Positions 53,498-63,574 of a stretch of 64,000 nt of DNA are shown here, one piece after another. Source of the DNA: Desulfosudis oleivorans (GTDB lineage Bacteria > Desulfobacterota > Desulfobacteria > Desulfobacterales > SURF-7); assembly GCA_020723325.1 (NCBI GenBank), contig DYJD01000008.1, positions 62,001 through 126,000 of the forward strand, given 5' to 3'. The notes under the pieces were generated by a model that saw only the letters and a program-made list of their open reading frames with translations, did no database searches and had not been told where the DNA came from. The translations under genes were made by a program, and so were the position numbers. Within the stretch, counting starts at the first letter, position 1. Each line of letters starts with the position of its first letter.

Positions 53498-54418
53498 TCA
53501 CTCGATATTCTGTTCGACAATGTCGCTGGAACGACTGCCGGCGGGTTTCTGGACCGGCGCTTGAACCTTTGGTATGGGCCCAGGGGACGGTGAGGTCGTA
53601 ACCGGCATTTTGTTCAGGCTGCTGGCTGCCGGTGGTTTGGTTGCCGGGACCGGTGCTGGTTCGCTCTTGCGATCCATGGTGCGGATTTTACTTTCCAGGG
53701 ACTGGGATAATTTTTGCAGCTCTTCCCGGTATTGGGCTTGTTGTTTTTCAAGGGCGGCTTTTAACGTTCCTTGATCAATGCGGTTCTTGGCCTGATCATT
53801 CAATTCTTTCTGCAACCGGTCGTTTTCCGAGTCCAGGACCCGGATACGCTGGGTGAACACACCCAGTTCGCGGGCTAATTTTTCATCCAGGGCTTTGATT
53901 TCCCCGGTGCCGGCCTGAAGGGAATTGTGGATGGATTCGATTTTTTTGTTCAATTCGGCAGCGGCGGCGTTCAAGGATTTCTTGTCCACAGCTTCTGCCG
54001 CCACGCTGCGCATTTCCGTGGATTCCTTCTCCAGTTTTTTGGAAAGTGAATTGATTTGTTTGGTAACAGCCTCAATTTCCTTGCCAAGGCGTTCGTTCAG
54101 CTTGGCGCTTTCTTCTTTGAGCTGTTCCCCTTGCTGGGAAAGAGCGGAAATACTTGCACTGAGCTGGCTGGAAAGCTTTTCCACATCGGTTTGGCCGCTG
54201 TTTTGAAGGGCGGCCAGTTTCTGTTTCAAATCGTAATAGCCCAAACCGGCCACAAGACCGGTAAACACAAGCAGGAGAAGGGCCAGGATCGTGATGCGGC
54301 GGTTGACTTTGCGGATATGGTTGCCGGCTTTTTCAGTCGCTTCCTTTTGCGGCTCGATCGGTTCGATTTCATCTTCATCCAAGCGGATTTTAAATCTGGC
54401 TGAATCGTTTTCTTGCAT
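53498..54418 (-). CDS. Coiled-coil membrane-anchored protein
   Basis: A 306-residue protein, no named family. A charged cytoplasmic N terminus (1-40, Glu/Asp/Lys-rich) is followed by one membrane segment (about 42-62, TILALLLLVFTGLVAGLGYY), a long coiled coil (65-255) and a Pro-rich tail (255-306, with PVPATKPPA and TTSPSPGPIPK). It resembles envelope-spanning structural or cell-division-type proteins. It lies between mazG and guaA on the same strand, 6 nt after the guaA stop. Confidence 0.72.
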   Translation of the reverse strand: MQENDSARFKIRLDEDEIEPIEPQKEATEKAGNHIRKVNRRITILALLLLVFTGLVAGLGYYDLKQKLAALQNSGQTDVEKLSSQLSASISALSQQGEQLKEESAKLNERLGKEIEAVTKQINSLSKKLEKESTEMRSVAAEAVDKKSLNAAAAELNKKIESIHNSLQAGTGEIKALDEKLARELGVFTQRIRVLDSENDRLQKELNDQAKNRIDQGTLKAALEKQQAQYREELQKLSQSLESKIRTMDRKSEPAPVPATKPPAASSLNKMPVTTSPSPGPIPKVQAPVQKPAGSRSSDIVEQNIE

Positions 54419-54424
54419 GTTGAA

Positions 54425-55954
54425 TTACTCCCATTCAATGGTGCTGGGGGGTTTTGAGCTGATATCGTAGACCACCCGGTTTACGCCGCGAACTTCATTG
54501 ATGATCCGATTGGAAATTTTGGCCAGCAACTTCTGCGGCAAACGCGCCCAGTCCGCTGTCATGGCGTCCTTGCTGGTTACGGCCCTGATGGCTACGATAT
54601 TTTCATAGGTTCTTTGATCGCCCATGATGCCCACACTTTTAATCGGCAGCAGCACGGCGAAAGACTGCCATAATTTCCGGTAGAAGCCGCCGGCGCGGAT
54701 TTCTTCTAGAAGCACGGCATCCACTTCCCGTAGAATAGCCAGTCTTTTGGGGGTGATTTCACCGATGACCCGGATGGCCAGCCCCGGACCTGGAAAAGGT
54801 TGGCGCCAGATCAGATTGTCTTCAAGCCCCAGGGCTTTTCCCAGCAGGCGGACTTCATCCTTGAACAAATATTTCAGCGGTTCCACCAGTTTTAATTTCA
54901 TGGTCAGGGGCAGGCCGCCCACATTGTGGTGGGACTTGATCACTGCGGTGGGTCCGCCAAAGGCGGATTGGGATTCGATAATATCCGGGTAAAGGGTTCC
55001 CTGGGCCAGGAATTCCGCATCTTTCAATTTGCGGGCCTCGGCTTCAAACACATCCATGAAGACTTTGCCGATGATTTTGCGTTTTTTTTCCGGATCCACC
55101 ACGCCCTTGAGGGTTTCCAGAAAGGCCTTGGCCGCATTGACAAAGCGGATATTCAGTTGCAGGTGCTGCTGAAAAACCTTTTTCAGTTGTTCCGCTTCAT
55201 TTTTGCGCAACAATCCATTATCAACGAAAATACAGGTCAGGTTGCGTCCGATGGCCTTGTGGATCAAGAGGGCTGTCACTGAGGAATCAACCCCGCCGCT
55301 CAAGCCCAGGATCACCTTTTTATCGCCCACCTGCTCCTGAATGGAACGGATGGCGTCTTTGGCAAAGTTTTTCATGGTCCAGTTGCGCTTGCAACCGCAA
55401 ACATCAAATAAAAAACGCTGCAACATGAGCTTGCCTTTGGGGGTGTGTTGCACCTCAGGATGGAACTGGACGCCATAAAATTGTTTGTGCTTGTTGATGA
55501 TGGCGGCAATGGGGGTGTTCGCGGTGGCGGCGGTGATGCGAAAACCGGGGGGCAGACCGACAATGGAATCACCATGACTCATCCAGCAAATCGTTTTTCC
55601 TTGAATATCCTGGAAAAGACCGGCGCGCTCCTGAATCAGCAATTCGGCAAATCCATATTCGCGTTTGTTCGCTTGTTGAACCTGGCCCCCCAGGGAATGG
55701 ACCATATACTGCATGCCATAACAAATACCCAGGATGGGGATTTGCAAATCAAATACCCCAGGATCCATTTTGGGGCTGTTTTTTTCATAAATACTGGATG
55801 GTCCGCCCGACAGGATGATTCCTTCAGGCTTGAGGGCATTGAGCTCCGTAAGGGGGATGTGGGGCGGAACGATTTGACAATACACACGGCATTCTCTTAC
55901 CCGCCGCGCAATGAGTTGATTGAATTGAGAGCCGAAATCAATGATCAGTATCAT
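54425..55954 (-). CDS. guaA: GMP synthase (glutamine-hydrolysing) GuaA
   Basis: Converts XMP to GMP with glutamine and ATP. At 509 residues: class I glutaminase domain with nucleophile Cys in GICYGMQYM, QFHPEV; ATP-pyrophosphatase domain with GLSGGVDSSVTALLIH; and the C-terminal dimer domain ending NRVVYDISSKPPSTIEWE. All are canonical. It leads a minus-strand operon with the coiled-coil gene and mazG. No guaB precedes it. Confidence 0.97.
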   Translation of the reverse strand: MILIIDFGSQFNQLIARRVRECRVYCQIVPPHIPLTELNALKPEGIILSGGPSSIYEKNSPKMDPGVFDLQIPILGICYGMQYMVHSLGGQVQQANKREYGFAELLIQERAGLFQDIQGKTICWMSHGDSIVGLPPGFRITAATANTPIAAIINKHKQFYGVQFHPEVQHTPKGKLMLQRFLFDVCGCKRNWTMKNFAKDAIRSIQEQVGDKKVILGLSGGVDSSVTALLIHKAIGRNLTCIFVDNGLLRKNEAEQLKKVFQQHLQLNIRFVNAAKAFLETLKGVVDPEKKRKIIGKVFMDVFEAEARKLKDAEFLAQGTLYPDIIESQSAFGGPTAVIKSHHNVGGLPLTMKLKLVEPLKYLFKDEVRLLGKALGLEDNLIWRQPFPGPGLAIRVIGEITPKRLAILREVDAVLLEEIRAGGFYRKLWQSFAVLLPIKSVGIMGDQRTYENIVAIRAVTSKDAMTADWARLPQKLLAKISNRIINEVRGVNRVVYDISSKPPSTIEWE

Positions 55955-56124
55955 GCCGAATCCTTAGCTGTTGAATCTGCAAGCTTTCATCTTGAATTTC
56001 GAAATTTGGTATCTCCGGAAGCAAATACCTGTAAATCCAATGAAAATCAAGATTTTTAAATAATTTGCCAAAAAATAGTGAATATGGTAGAGCCTGCTGG
56101 AAAAGTCAACCGCCTTTTTGATTT

Positions 56125-56154
56125 GGCTTGGGATGCTGATTTGCCAAGCCTTTT
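56125..56154 (+). terminator. Hairpin with T run in the leader of the TrpF-like gene
   Basis: GGCTTGG (56125-56131) and CCAAGCC (56144-56150) pair around a 12-nt loop and are followed by TTTT (56151-56154). It lies 29 nt upstream of the GTG at 56183 and could end transcripts entering from upstream or act as an attenuator. No leader peptide is evident. The rest of 55955-56182 shows nothing I recognise. Confidence 0.45.
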
Positions 56155-56182
56155 ATAACCAAAGACTAGTCGCAGAATAAAA

Positions 56183-56968
56183 GTGAACAAAATAATTATT
56201 CAAATCTACGAGATCCAGGAGCCGTCAGAAGCTGCCCAATTGATCGAAATGGGTGTGGATCATATCGGCAGCGTGGTGGTTTCCGAAAGCGAATGGCGGA
56301 TGCCGGGGATACGAGACACCATTGAATTGGTGCGCAGGTCGGGCAGTCAAAGCAGCTTGATTCTGTTGTTCAATCAGCCGGAAATGGTCTATCGCTCCCT
56401 GGATTATTATCAACCGAACCTGTTGCATTTTTGCCAAGTATTGCAGCATGCGGGCGGTGCGTTAAGCGACGGCTGCAAACAACTGCTCGAATTGCAGGTG
56501 GAGGTCAAGGAGCGCTATCCAGGTCTAAAGATCATGCGCTCCATACCGATTCCGCCGGCCGGAAGGAGGATGGATTTCCCGTTTCTTGAAATCGCCGCCC
56601 GGTTTGAGCCGGTGAGTGATTTTTTTTTAACGGATACGATTCTGGTTGCGGACGAGCATTCTTCCGGCCAACAACAGCCGGTTCAGGGATTTGTGGGAAT
56701 CACCGGCAAGACATGCGATTGGCAGTCGGCCGGCAACCTGGTCAGGGCCAGTCGTATCCCGGTTATTTTGGCCGGCGGATTATCGCCTGAAAATGTGGCG
56801 GATGGGATCGGCCAGGTCAATCCCGCCGGAGTGGACAGTTGCACTTTGACCAACTACTGCGCTGGGAACGGAAAACCGGTCCGTTTCAAAAAGGATATGG
56901 GAAAAGTAGCCCGATTCGTACAGGCGGCGCGGTCGGCAGTTGAATCAAGTTGTGGAATCGAGAAATAA
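56183..56968 (+). CDS. Phosphoribosylanthranilate isomerase (TrpF)-like protein
   Basis: A 261-residue TIM-barrel-type protein of the TrpF group, longer than the usual 200-220. GVDHIGSVV, GITGKTCDW, VILAGGLSPENVADGI and NPAGVDSCTLTNY match TrpF motifs, and an Asp lies in FFLTDT. The N-terminal KxCG motif that holds the general-base Cys of TrpF is replaced by IIQIYE, so it may not be a tryptophan enzyme. No other trp genes are near. GTG start with a weak ribosome site; a hairpin lies upstream. Confidence 0.7.
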   Translation: MNKIIIQIYEIQEPSEAAQLIEMGVDHIGSVVVSESEWRMPGIRDTIELVRRSGSQSSLILLFNQPEMVYRSLDYYQPNLLHFCQVLQHAGGALSDGCKQLLELQVEVKERYPGLKIMRSIPIPPAGRRMDFPFLEIAARFEPVSDFFLTDTILVADEHSSGQQQPVQGFVGITGKTCDWQSAGNLVRASRIPVILAGGLSPENVADGIGQVNPAGVDSCTLTNYCAGNGKPVRFKKDMGKVARFVQAARSAVESSCGIEK

Positions 56969-57083
56969 TTTTTAAAATGGAACATTTGCCATGGATATGG
57001 TAATATCAGCACAAAATACGGCCTAGTCAAAAAAAGCACCGGTCCGATGAAAAAAGGTATAATTCAAGGAGGATATTTTCGTC

Positions 57084-57647
57084 ATGTATGAATGCAGTGA
57101 TTTAAAAAAAGGGCTTAAAATCGAAATAGACAACGAGCCCTATGTGGTTATTCAATTCCAGTTTGTGAAACCGGGCAAGGGCCAGGCGCTTTACAAATGC
57201 AGGCTGAAAAACATGGTAACCGGCTCCCAGTTTGATCGTACTTTTCGATCCGGCGATAAATTCAATGAAGCCAAATTGGAAGAACACGAAATGGAATATT
57301 TGTATTCAGATGGGGACACCTACTGCTTCATGAACACATCGACTTATGGACAGGAATTTCTCACCCAGGATCAGGTGGGCGAGGTCAAGGATCTGCTCAA
57401 GGAGAACACGGTCTGTCAGATTCTGTTTTATGAAGGCAAAGCCATCGGACTTACCCTGCCGAATTTCATCGAACTGAAGGTGGTTCAATCCGATCCTTGG
57501 GTCAAAGGCGATACGGCTTCAGGCAGTACCAAGCCCGCAACCCTTGAAACCGGTTATACCATCCAAGTCCCCCCCTTTATCGAAGAGGGCGAGATCCTGC
57601 GCATCGACACCCGGACCAGAGAATATGTAGAGCGCGTCAAGAAATAG
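57084..57647 (+). CDS. efp: Elongation factor P
   Basis: Rescues ribosomes stalled at polyproline stretches. 187 residues in the three-domain order: KOW-like N domain with the loop FVKPGKGQAL (modifiable Lys32), the middle OB domain and the C-terminal OB domain ending in VPPFIEEGEILRIDTRTREYVERV. Length is normal. AAGGAGG precedes ATG 57084. No EpmA/EpmB-type modification genes are in the window. Followed by the hybrid kinase gene after 84 nt. Confidence 0.96.
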   Translation: MYECSDLKKGLKIEIDNEPYVVIQFQFVKPGKGQALYKCRLKNMVTGSQFDRTFRSGDKFNEAKLEEHEMEYLYSDGDTYCFMNTSTYGQEFLTQDQVGEVKDLLKENTVCQILFYEGKAIGLTLPNFIELKVVQSDPWVKGDTASGSTKPATLETGYTIQVPPFIEEGEILRIDTRTREYVERVKK

Positions 57648-57731
57648 AAGCGATTGCTGTTGCCCGGCAGGTCACCCGGCGATTTTTGCATCAGATGGTT
57701 CGCTAGGGCTTGTCTTCCAAAGGGAGGTGAA

Positions 57732-59813
57732 GTGAGTTCCCGGATTGCGGTTGCTATGGAAAACAGTGCCATAAAAAATATTCTGGTGGCCGATGACGAT
57801 GACCAGTTTCGTCAATCTCTTGTGTCTATTCTCAATCAGAAAGGCTATCGTTGTTTTTCTGTTGGGGATGCAAAAACAGCCTTGGAAATCATTCAGCAAG
57901 AAGAGTGTGATCTGATCATTTCGGATGTCAATATGCCCGGAATGGACGGTGTTGAATTGATGCGTACTGCCAAGGCCGGCAAGCCGGATCTGGATTTTAT
58001 CATCATGACCGGATTTTCATCGGAATATACCTACGGCGACATTATCAGTGCCGGTGCTTCCGACTATATGAGCAAACCCTTCGGCATGGTTGAGCTCCTG
58101 GCCAGAATCGAACGGGTGGACCGCGAAAAACGCATCATGCAAGAACTGAAGGCCGTCAACCAGGAACTGGCCGCCACCATCGAACAGGCCAATAAAATGG
58201 CCCAAAAGGCGGAGATGGCCTCCCTTGCCAAAACGGAATTTCTCGCCAGTATTTCCCACGAGATCCGAACACCTTTAAATGCCATCATCGGCTTTACCGA
58301 TATCCTCATTGATACGCGTCTTGATCGCGAGCAGCGTGACTATATCAAGACCATCAAGGTTAGCAGTGAAGCGCTTTTGGCATTGATCAACGATGTGCTG
58401 GATGCCTCTAAGATCGAGGCCGGCAAAATGAATTTAGAGAATATTTACTTTGATCCGGAAGTGCTGTGTTATGATGTTTGTGATTTGATTCGGCCGCGGG
58501 TTCATGACAAACCGGTTGAGATCCGCTGCCGCATCGGCGACGGCGTCCCATCCAAGATCTGCGGAGATCCCTTTCGTTTTCGCCAGGTATTGCTGAACCT
58601 GATGAGCAATGCCACCAAGTTCACGGAATATGGCTTTATTGATCTGCAATTGGATGTGGAAGAGGAAAAAGGTGATCAGGTTAAGCTGGTCACTGTTGTG
58701 CGCGATACCGGGATCGGAATCGCTCCACACAAACTCGAATTGATTTTTGAACCTTTTCAACAAGCCATTGGTTCCACGGCCAGGGAATACGGCGGAACCG
58801 GCCTGGGGCTATCCATTTGCCGCAAGATCGTGGCCCTGATGGGCGGCGAAATCTGGGTGGAGAGTGTGCCTGGCAAAGGAAGTAGTTTTTTCTTTACCGC
58901 TGTGATGGGCAAGGCGGAAAGCAGCGACGTCAAGCGTTCAAGCCCGGTGAAACTGAAAGGCAAACGGGTGATGATCGTCGGCGCCAATTACACCAACCTG
59001 AATATTCTAAAGCAGGCCCTAACCGCCAAGGGCATGAGTGTGGTGGCTAAAAGCCGCATCCAAGATGTAATTCCAACCTTGCAGAAAGATGCAAAAGCAT
59101 TAAAGCCGTATCATCTTTGTATTATCGACACCATCATGCTTGGACCGGATGGATTTGATTTGGCCCGTGATATTCGAAACCAGACATTGCCCATGGCCCG
59201 CATAGCCTTGCTGGCCATGGCCTCGCCTTTACAGGGCGGCGCCAAGGAATGCGAAAACGCCGGCTTTGACGGATTCATTTCCAAGCCCATTCGGCGACCC
59301 CGATTATATCAAATGGTCCAGCAGTTGATCGGAGAACAGGCCCTGCCGGAAGAGACCAGCTTGGACCGACAGATCATGACCCAATATTCCATTCGGGAGG
59401 ACATGAAACGTTCGGTACGGATTCTGGTGGCGGAAGACAATCCGGTCAACCAACAACTTGTGAAAGTTATGCTGGAAAAGGCCGGCTACCAAGTAACCAT
59501 TGCCCAGAACGGGATCGAAACAGTTGAGAAGTTCATTGCCGATCCGGCTCAATTTGATATCATATTGATGGACATTCAGATGCCTAAAATGGACGGCATT
59601 ACCGCCACCATGGAAATTCGGAAGTGGGAAAAGGATCAGTCTGTTGCCGCCAATGACAGGTCCCCTGTCCCGATTATCGCCGTCACTGCCAATGCAATGA
59701 AAGAGGACCGGGGCAAATGCTTGGAGATCGGTATGAACGATTATCTTGCCAAACCGATTAAAAGAGAGATGGTATTTGAGGTGATTGAGAGGTGGGTGCT
59801 GAAGCAGCCATGA
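57732..59813 (+). CDS. Soluble hybrid histidine kinase (REC-HisKA-HATPase-REC-REC)
   Basis: About 693 residues without membrane segments. Domains in order: N-terminal receiver ([10 protein letters not shown], Asp in [11 protein letters not shown]), a coiled coil, HisKA with [21 protein letters not shown] (phospho-His), HATPase (N, G1 and G2 boxes: [34 protein letters not shown]), a degenerate receiver (about 405-525; [11 protein letters not shown]) and a complete receiver (about 560-690; [28 protein letters not shown]). GTG 57732 is chosen because AGGGAGG precedes it; ATG 57756 has no ribosome site. The N-terminal receiver suggests input from another kinase, perhaps the membrane kinase 36 nt downstream. 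Confidence 0.88.
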   Translation: MSSRIAVAMENSAIKNILVADDDDQFRQSLVSILNQKGYRCFSVGDAKTALEIIQQEECDLIISDVNMPGMDGVELMRTAKAGKPDLDFIIMTGFSSEYTYGDIISAGASDYMSKPFGMVELLARIERVDREKRIMQELKAVNQELAATIEQANKMAQKAEMASLAKTEFLASISHEIRTPLNAIIGFTDILIDTRLDREQRDYIKTIKVSSEALLALINDVLDASKIEAGKMNLENIYFDPEVLCYDVCDLIRPRVHDKPVEIRCRIGDGVPSKICGDPFRFRQVLLNLMSNATKFTEYGFIDLQLDVEEEKGDQVKLVTVVRDTGIGIAPHKLELIFEPFQQAIGSTAREYGGTGLGLSICRKIVALMGGEIWVESVPGKGSSFFFTAVMGKAESSDVKRSSPVKLKGKRVMIVGANYTNLNILKQALTAKGMSVVAKSRIQDVIPTLQKDAKALKPYHLCIIDTIMLGPDGFDLARDIRNQTLPMARIALLAMASPLQGGAKECENAGFDGFISKPIRRPRLYQMVQQLIGEQALPEETSLDRQIMTQYSIREDMKRSVRILVAEDNPVNQQLVKVMLEKAGYQVTIAQNGIETVEKFIADPAQFDIILMDIQMPKMDGITATMEIRKWEKDQSVAANDRSPVPIIAVTANAMKEDRGKCLEIGMNDYLAKPIKREMVFEVIERWVLKQP

Positions 59814-59849
59814 TGACGGATTGAAGGGCGCCTGTACCTGGATGATGAA

Positions 59850-61766
59850 ATGTTGATGCAACGGAAACTAAAAATATCGACAAAGATATGGTTAAGCCTG
59901 AGCATTCTGGTTATTGGTTATTTCATTTCCATGCTCTTCGGTTTCATTCTCGGTCAACAAGCCGAATTGCGCCTGCACATTGTTTCCGAATCGCTGTTTA
60001 CCGCGGCCAAACAAAGTCAATTGGCCCAGATGGCCTTCAAAGAGCAAATTAAAAATTTTAATGACGGGGTTTTACTAGGTGAACTGGCTTTTATCGAATC
60101 AGCGGAAATGAAAGCCAATGAAGTCAGCAATGCGCTCACCATTATCCTCTCCCTTAAACATATCGATCCGTTCAATCTCGAGCGGGTGCGCATGATCGAA
60201 AAAAACTTGAAGGAATTCAATACTGCCGCTTGGCCGGTTTATTCAAGGCTGAGTGCTTTTCTAGACTATGTTTCCGAGATTGAGGCCGAGGATGTTTTTA
60301 AGGAAAGAGAGAAATTAGAAAATCAAGCCTTTGCCCTGGCAAAGAAAACGGATTATTTGGGCAAGGAGCTGGATGATCTATCCGCTGACTTGTCGGAGAA
60401 CTTGAAAAAGGAATTGGCGGAAATCGGCAATTTGACCTTGCGTCAGCGCTATTTGAATTTGATTGTTTTTTTTGTGGTGGTGATCAGTGCCGTAAGTCTC
60501 ATCATTTTGATTGTAACCCGTTCCATCAACCGGCCGCTGGAAAAGACCTTTATGCTGGAAAGCGCCGTGGAACAATCCGGTGACGGTATTTCCGTTTCGG
60601 ATATGAACGGTCGCATCCAGTTCGTGAACAGCGCCTGGGCCAATATGCATGGCTATGAACCAAACGAATTGATCGGGGGCAATATTCAGTCCTGCCATAA
60701 TCAGAAGCAAGTCGAGGAAGAGTTGAATCCTTTTATCGAGACAGTTAAGAAGAAGGGAGCCAATACCGGGGAAGTGGGCCATATGCGCAAGGATGAGAGT
60801 GTTTTTGTTTCCATGATGACCATGACCTTGCTGCGGGATGATTATGATGAGGAGAAAATCCGCATCGTCAGCATTGCCCGGGACATTACCCAGCAGAAGG
60901 AAAATGAACGCGAGCTGCGTAAGGCCAAGGAAACAGCCGAGGAGGCCAATCGCGCCTTGCAGGAATCGTTAAAAATATTAAAACAGACCCAGTATCAATT
61001 GATCCAGTCGGAAAAAATGGCCTCCCTCGGCGGCCTGGTGGCCGGGATAGCCCATGAGATCAATACACCAGTGGGCGTGGGGGTGACAGCCTCTTCCTTT
61101 CTTGAGGAAAAAACAAAGGAGTATTCCAAGCGCTTGACCTTCAATGAAATGACCAAGTCGGATGTGCGCAAATATATGAATATCGCCGCCGAGGCTTCCA
61201 CCATTATCCTGAACAATCTGAATCGAGCCGCTGATCTGATTCGCAGTTTCAAGCAGGTGGCTGTGGATCAATCCGGCGAGGCCCGGCGAAAATTCATGCT
61301 CAAGGAATATATAGACGAGCTGCTCATCAGTTTGCGGCCGAAATACAAACGCACGCCCCACAAGGTCACGGTGACCTGTCCGGACAACATTGAGATCGAC
61401 AGTTATCCAGGGGTATTTTCTCAGGTAATCACGAATTTTTTGGTAAATTCCCTGACCCATGGGCTTGAAGGGCATCCCCCCGGTGAAATTACCATCGATA
61501 TCCGCGTGGATGGTTCATATTTGTATCTGGTTCATAAGGACAACGGCAAAGGCATGGATTCAGAGACCTTGAAAAAAATCTTTGATCCCTTTTTCACCAC
61601 AAGGCGCGCCCAAGGAGGAACCGGATTGGGCTTGAATATTGTCTACAATTTGGTCACAAGAACCTTGGGCGGGCAAATCGAGTGCCAGAGCAGTCCCGGC
61701 AATGGCGCCACCTTTACGGTGATTGTGCCCTTGACTGTTCAAGAAGAAGAAACTGAACAAAACTGA
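59850..61766 (+). CDS. Membrane PAS histidine kinase
   Basis: A 638-residue sensor kinase. Two membrane segments (about 14-33 and 205-228) enclose a helical periplasmic sensor of about 170 residues. A PAS domain follows (about 235-350; SGDGISVSDMNGRIQFVN, GYEPNELIGG, IVSIARDITQQKE), then a coiled coil, the HisKA-type region with LGGLVAGIAHEINTPVGVG (phospho-His) and HATPase (NFLVNSLTHGLEG, DNGKGMD, FTTRRAQGGTGLGLNIVYNLV). It has no receiver domain. It overlaps no gene but follows the hybrid kinase closely, so the two may form a relay. Confidence 0.88.
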   Translation: MLMQRKLKISTKIWLSLSILVIGYFISMLFGFILGQQAELRLHIVSESLFTAAKQSQLAQMAFKEQIKNFNDGVLLGELAFIESAEMKANEVSNALTIILSLKHIDPFNLERVRMIEKNLKEFNTAAWPVYSRLSAFLDYVSEIEAEDVFKEREKLENQAFALAKKTDYLGKELDDLSADLSENLKKELAEIGNLTLRQRYLNLIVFFVVVISAVSLIILIVTRSINRPLEKTFMLESAVEQSGDGISVSDMNGRIQFVNSAWANMHGYEPNELIGGNIQSCHNQKQVEEELNPFIETVKKKGANTGEVGHMRKDESVFVSMMTMTLLRDDYDEEKIRIVSIARDITQQKENERELRKAKETAEEANRALQESLKILKQTQYQLIQSEKMASLGGLVAGIAHEINTPVGVGVTASSFLEEKTKEYSKRLTFNEMTKSDVRKYMNIAAEASTIILNNLNRAADLIRSFKQVAVDQSGEARRKFMLKEYIDELLISLRPKYKRTPHKVTVTCPDNIEIDSYPGVFSQVITNFLVNSLTHGLEGHPPGEITIDIRVDGSYLYLVHKDNGKGMDSETLKKIFDPFFTTRRAQGGTGLGLNIVYNLVTRTLGGQIECQSSPGNGATFTVIVPLTVQEEETEQN

Positions 61767-61778
61767 TTTTATAACCCA

Positions 61779-63506
61779 ATGGAAAATGGAAAAATGAATA
61801 CACAACCGACAGCCGAACCCCATGGTGGTTCATTGGTGAATGTGGTCGTGGGAGAAACCAGGGCCTCGGTTTTAAAAGAAATGGCCATGGGGCTGCCGGA
61901 TATTTCCCTGAACAACCGACAATTGTGTGATTTTGAGCTTATCGCCTCAGGCGCCTTTTCGCCCCTCAATGGTTTTTTGACCCGGGCCGATTATGAAGCG
62001 GTTTTGGACCATATGCGTCTGGCCGATGGCACCTTCTGGCCCATACCCATTTGTCTGGATATTTCAGCGCTTGCGGCGAGCAAGCTGGAAAAAGGTCCAT
62101 CGGTGGCCATTCGAGACCCGGAGGGGTACTTGCTGGCCGTCATGTATATCGAAGATATTTGGCCGGCGGATCGAGCCAGGGAAGCCCGGATGGTTTACGG
62201 TACAACGGATACGGATCATCCAGGGGTCCATTATTTATTTCATGGCACGGCGGATTATTATGTGGGCGGCAGGCTGGAAGTGATTAGTCTGCCGTTGCAT
62301 TCGGATTTTAAACAAATTCGTTTGACTCCGATGGAAGTAAGACATGTCTACCGGAAGCTCGGCTGGCAACGCATAGTAGGCTTTCAAACCAGCCAACCCA
62401 TTCATCGCCCTCAGTTTGAAATGACCATCCGCGCCATGCGCAAGGCCGGCGCCAATCTGCTGATTCTGCCGGTGGCCGGCATGACCAAACCAGGGGATTT
62501 TGATCATTACATCCGGGTACGCTGCTATCGCAAGGTGGTTCAACATTATCCGCCGGATTCATATATCTTGAACCTGCTTCCCCTGGCCATGCGTATGGCC
62601 GGTCCCAGGGATGCCTTGTTGGACGCCATTGTGGGCAAGAATTACGGCTGCACCCATTTTATCATCGGTCCTGATCATGCCAGCCCCGAGGGCAACCAGG
62701 GTCGAAGCTACTATAGCATTGATGAGGCCGGTGCCGCTGCCATCCGTTTTTCAGAAGAGCTGGGGATTGTGATATTGCCCCTTAAGCAAATGGTTTATCT
62801 GCCCTTTGAGGATGAATATCGTTTCGCCGATCAAGTGCCGGCCGGATCTCAAACTATTTGCATGTCCGGATCGGAAATTCGCGCCCGGGTTCGTTCTGGA
62901 CGAAATATTCCAGACTGGGCCACATTTGATGATGTGGCCGAAGAATTGCGCAAGGCCTATCCGCCGCCACGCAAGCAGGGTTTTACAATATTTTTAACCG
63001 GGCTATCAGGTGCGGGAAAATCGACCATAGCCAAAATATTATATTCCCGTTTTTTGGAAATCGGCGAGCGTCCGGTTTCCCTTTTGGATGGCGACATTGT
63101 TCGTCACAATTTGTCAAGTGAATTGTCTTTTTCCAAGGAGCACCGGGATATCAATGTGCGCAGAATCGGTTTTGTGGCCGGGGAGATCACCAAGAATCGC
63201 GGCATTGCCATTTGCGCCCCCATTGCCCCCTATGCTGCCACCCGTTTGGAAATCCGCAAAAATATCGAAAATTACGGCGGCTTTATTGAGGTTCATGTGG
63301 CCACACCCATTGAAGAATGCGAAAGAAGAGACCGTAAAGGTATGTATGCCAAAGCCCGGGCCGGATTGATCAAGGGGTTTACCGGCGTGGATGATCCTTA
63401 TGAAGTCCCGTCCTTTCCGGAAGTCCGTATCAATACAACGGACTTGACGCCGGATGAAGCGGCCCAGGAGATCTTGTTATATCTCGGTCAAAAGGGTTAT
63501 CTGTAA
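61779..63506 (+). CDS. Fused sulfate adenylyltransferase / adenylylsulfate kinase
   Basis: A 575-residue bifunctional protein. Residues 1-390 are an ATP sulfurylase (SAT) domain, with LILPVAGMTKPGDFDHYIRV, LLPLAMRMAGPRDALLDAI and MSGSEIRARV. Its ATP motifs are altered: QTSQPIHR (near 204) replaces QTRNPxHR and GPDHASPEG (near 296) replaces GRDHAGPG, so two conserved Args are missing. Residues 395-575 are an APS kinase with intact P-loop GLSGAGKST and DGDIVRHNLS, INVRRIGFVA. It makes PAPS if the SAT half works. galE follows, suggesting a sulfated polysaccharide pathway. ATG 61779 is used; ATG 61794 is possible. Confidence 0.88.
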   Translation: MENGKMNTQPTAEPHGGSLVNVVVGETRASVLKEMAMGLPDISLNNRQLCDFELIASGAFSPLNGFLTRADYEAVLDHMRLADGTFWPIPICLDISALAASKLEKGPSVAIRDPEGYLLAVMYIEDIWPADRAREARMVYGTTDTDHPGVHYLFHGTADYYVGGRLEVISLPLHSDFKQIRLTPMEVRHVYRKLGWQRIVGFQTSQPIHRPQFEMTIRAMRKAGANLLILPVAGMTKPGDFDHYIRVRCYRKVVQHYPPDSYILNLLPLAMRMAGPRDALLDAIVGKNYGCTHFIIGPDHASPEGNQGRSYYSIDEAGAAAIRFSEELGIVILPLKQMVYLPFEDEYRFADQVPAGSQTICMSGSEIRARVRSGRNIPDWATFDDVAEELRKAYPPPRKQGFTIFLTGLSGAGKSTIAKILYSRFLEIGERPVSLLDGDIVRHNLSSELSFSKEHRDINVRRIGFVAGEITKNRGIAICAPIAPYAATRLEIRKNIENYGGFIEVHVATPIEECERRDRKGMYAKARAGLIKGFTGVDDPYEVPSFPEVRINTTDLTPDEAAQEILLYLGQKGYL

Positions 63507-63574
63507 AGCCAGTAGGAAGGGCTGAAGCGTCTCGTGAGAATATCTCGGTGTTCAGCCTTTCAGCCTGCTTTTAG

